A stretch of DNA of 7,964 nucleotides from positions 1-7,964 of the forward strand of contig CANJQG010000063.1 of the NCBI GenBank assembly GCA_947476405.1. The letters are read 5' to 3'. Origin of the DNA: Thiotrichales bacterium (lineage in GTDB: Bacteria; Pseudomonadota; Gammaproteobacteria; Francisellales; CACEW01). This document shows positions 7,684-7,964 of the stretch, in pieces. The stretch's first letter is position 1, and every line of letters starts with the position of its first letter. Under the pieces are notes generated by a model that worked only from the letters and a program-made list of their open reading frames with translations, searched no databases and was not told the DNA's origin. Both the position numbers and the translations under genes were made by a program.

Positions 7684-7711
7684 AATATACATGAAAAAAT
7701 AACCATGTCAA
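7684..7711 (-). promoter_or_regulatory. Sigma70-type promoter of the propeller/barrel operon
   Basis: On the minus strand a perfect -35 TTGACA (7706-7711) is followed after 16 bp by TATATT (7684-7689), a five-of-six match to TATAAT. Transcription would start near 7677, giving a leader of about 40 nt before the ATG at 7635. The spacer is rich in T. No operator or riboswitch is apparent in the short leader. Confidence 0.7.
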
Positions 7712-7797
7712 TTCTTTGAATCACCCGCATTAAAAGATCGCTTTTCAGCCTTTTTTGGAAAAGATATTTTATATTGCATCATTGGGGCCATCCAAGA

Positions 7798-7827
7798 AGT
7801 CGCCCATTCAACCCTGAAGTGCGAGAG
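7798..7827 (-). repeat. Probable terminal inverted repeat of the IS30-family element
   Basis: Just after the transposase stop the minus strand reads TCGCACTTCAGGGTTGAA. This resembles the GTTGCACTT...TTGAA ends I associate with IS30-family elements. Only one end is present, so pairing with the opposite repeat and the flanking target duplication cannot be checked here. Confidence 0.5.
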
Positions 7828-7829
7828 TG

Positions 7830-7964
7830 TTAAGCATCAGAAAAAAACACCTCACGTGGAGTCTTGTAGCCTAGAATCTTTCGTGGTCTAGAATTAAGCG
7901 CATCCTCGACAACTTGGACCATGGCTGGGGTCAGTATATCAAAAGGCGTACTTTTAGGGAAATA
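7830..7964 (-). CDS. IS30-family transposase, C-terminal fragment (cut by window edge)
   Basis: Forty-four codons plus stop, entering from the right edge. The peptide starts YFPKSTPFDILTPAMVQ and continues through ALNSRPRKILGYKTPREVFF, the characteristic C-terminus of IS30 transposases (LNxRPRKxLGYxTPxEVF). These DDE enzymes cut and join element ends. The catalytic Glu and the NGLIRQ-like segment that normally precede YFPK lie just outside the window, so intactness cannot be judged. The gene reads toward the propeller gene. Confidence 0.88.
   Translation of the reverse strand, partial: YFPKSTPFDILTPAMVQVVEDALNSRPRKILGYKTPREVFFSDA

Larger units (their letters stand above)
7636..7797 (-). other. 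Intergenic region between the propeller gene and the IS30 end
   Basis: About 160 bp. It holds the promoter and ribosome site of the propeller gene. Upstream of the promoter, 7712-7797 shows only a short AT-rich open frame of doubtful meaning (7708-7791, minus). No tRNA, stable terminator hairpin with a T-run, or riboswitch is visible. Confidence 0.6.
7798..7964 (-). mobile_element. 3' end of an IS30-family insertion sequence (partial)
   Basis: The segment contains the last codons of an IS30-type transposase followed within about 30 bp by a probable element end. The rest of the element, including the other inverted repeat, lies beyond the window. The outer boundary near 7798 is estimated from the usual short distance between an IS30 stop codon and the terminal repeat and is not proven. 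Confidence 0.75.

Noticed and set aside
7731..7775. Possible hairpin (AAAAG-atcg-CTTTT followed by T-rich sequence) as terminator
   Set aside because: The stem is only five mostly A-T pairs and would be too weak; no clear GC-rich stem plus T-run.

Overview
The window looks like an AT-rich gammaproteobacterial chromosome. The style of the genes (a very large repeat-plus-AAA protein, a small beta-barrel outer-membrane protein, a YVTN beta-propeller protein and an IS30-family element) points to the Legionellales (Legionella/Coxiella/Berkiella-like). That assignment rests on gene style and base composition only and is tentative.

Positions 1-5462 (+) hold the 3' part of one giant gene, of which 1819 residues are visible. 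The window opens inside a tandem array of 29-residue helical repeats (nine units, 87 bp each), so the true start lies upstream. The array is followed by a poorly defined region with a proline-rich linker, then a beta-rich stretch leading into a transglutaminase-like papain-fold domain with an apparent Cys-His-Asp triad (C736, H765, D781). The C-terminal half is a chain of AAA+-like cores. Two have good P-loops and Walker B motifs (residues about 1366-1500 and 1600-1745); up to three earlier segments look like decayed AAA cores. I do not recognise this architecture as a named system. A host-directed effector or a large NTP-driven remodelling machine are both possible.

Positions 5459-7635 (-) hold a two-gene cassette read right to left: a secreted protein with an Ig-like N-terminal domain and a six-motif YVTN-type beta-propeller, then an eight-strand-like outer-membrane barrel 29 bp downstream. 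A strong sigma70-type promoter (TTGACA, 16 bp, TATATT) sits upstream of the propeller gene, and the barrel gene has a near-perfect Shine-Dalgarno sequence. The barrel gene ends tail-to-tail with the giant gene, with stop codons overlapping by 2 bases and no visible terminator between them.

Positions about 7798-7964 (-) are the 3' end of an IS30-family insertion sequence: the last 44 codons of the transposase and its probable terminal inverted repeat. The transposase is read in the same direction as the propeller/barrel pair, so read-through into that pair is possible. The 7636-7829 gap contains the promoter and an unexplained short open frame and no other clear gene.
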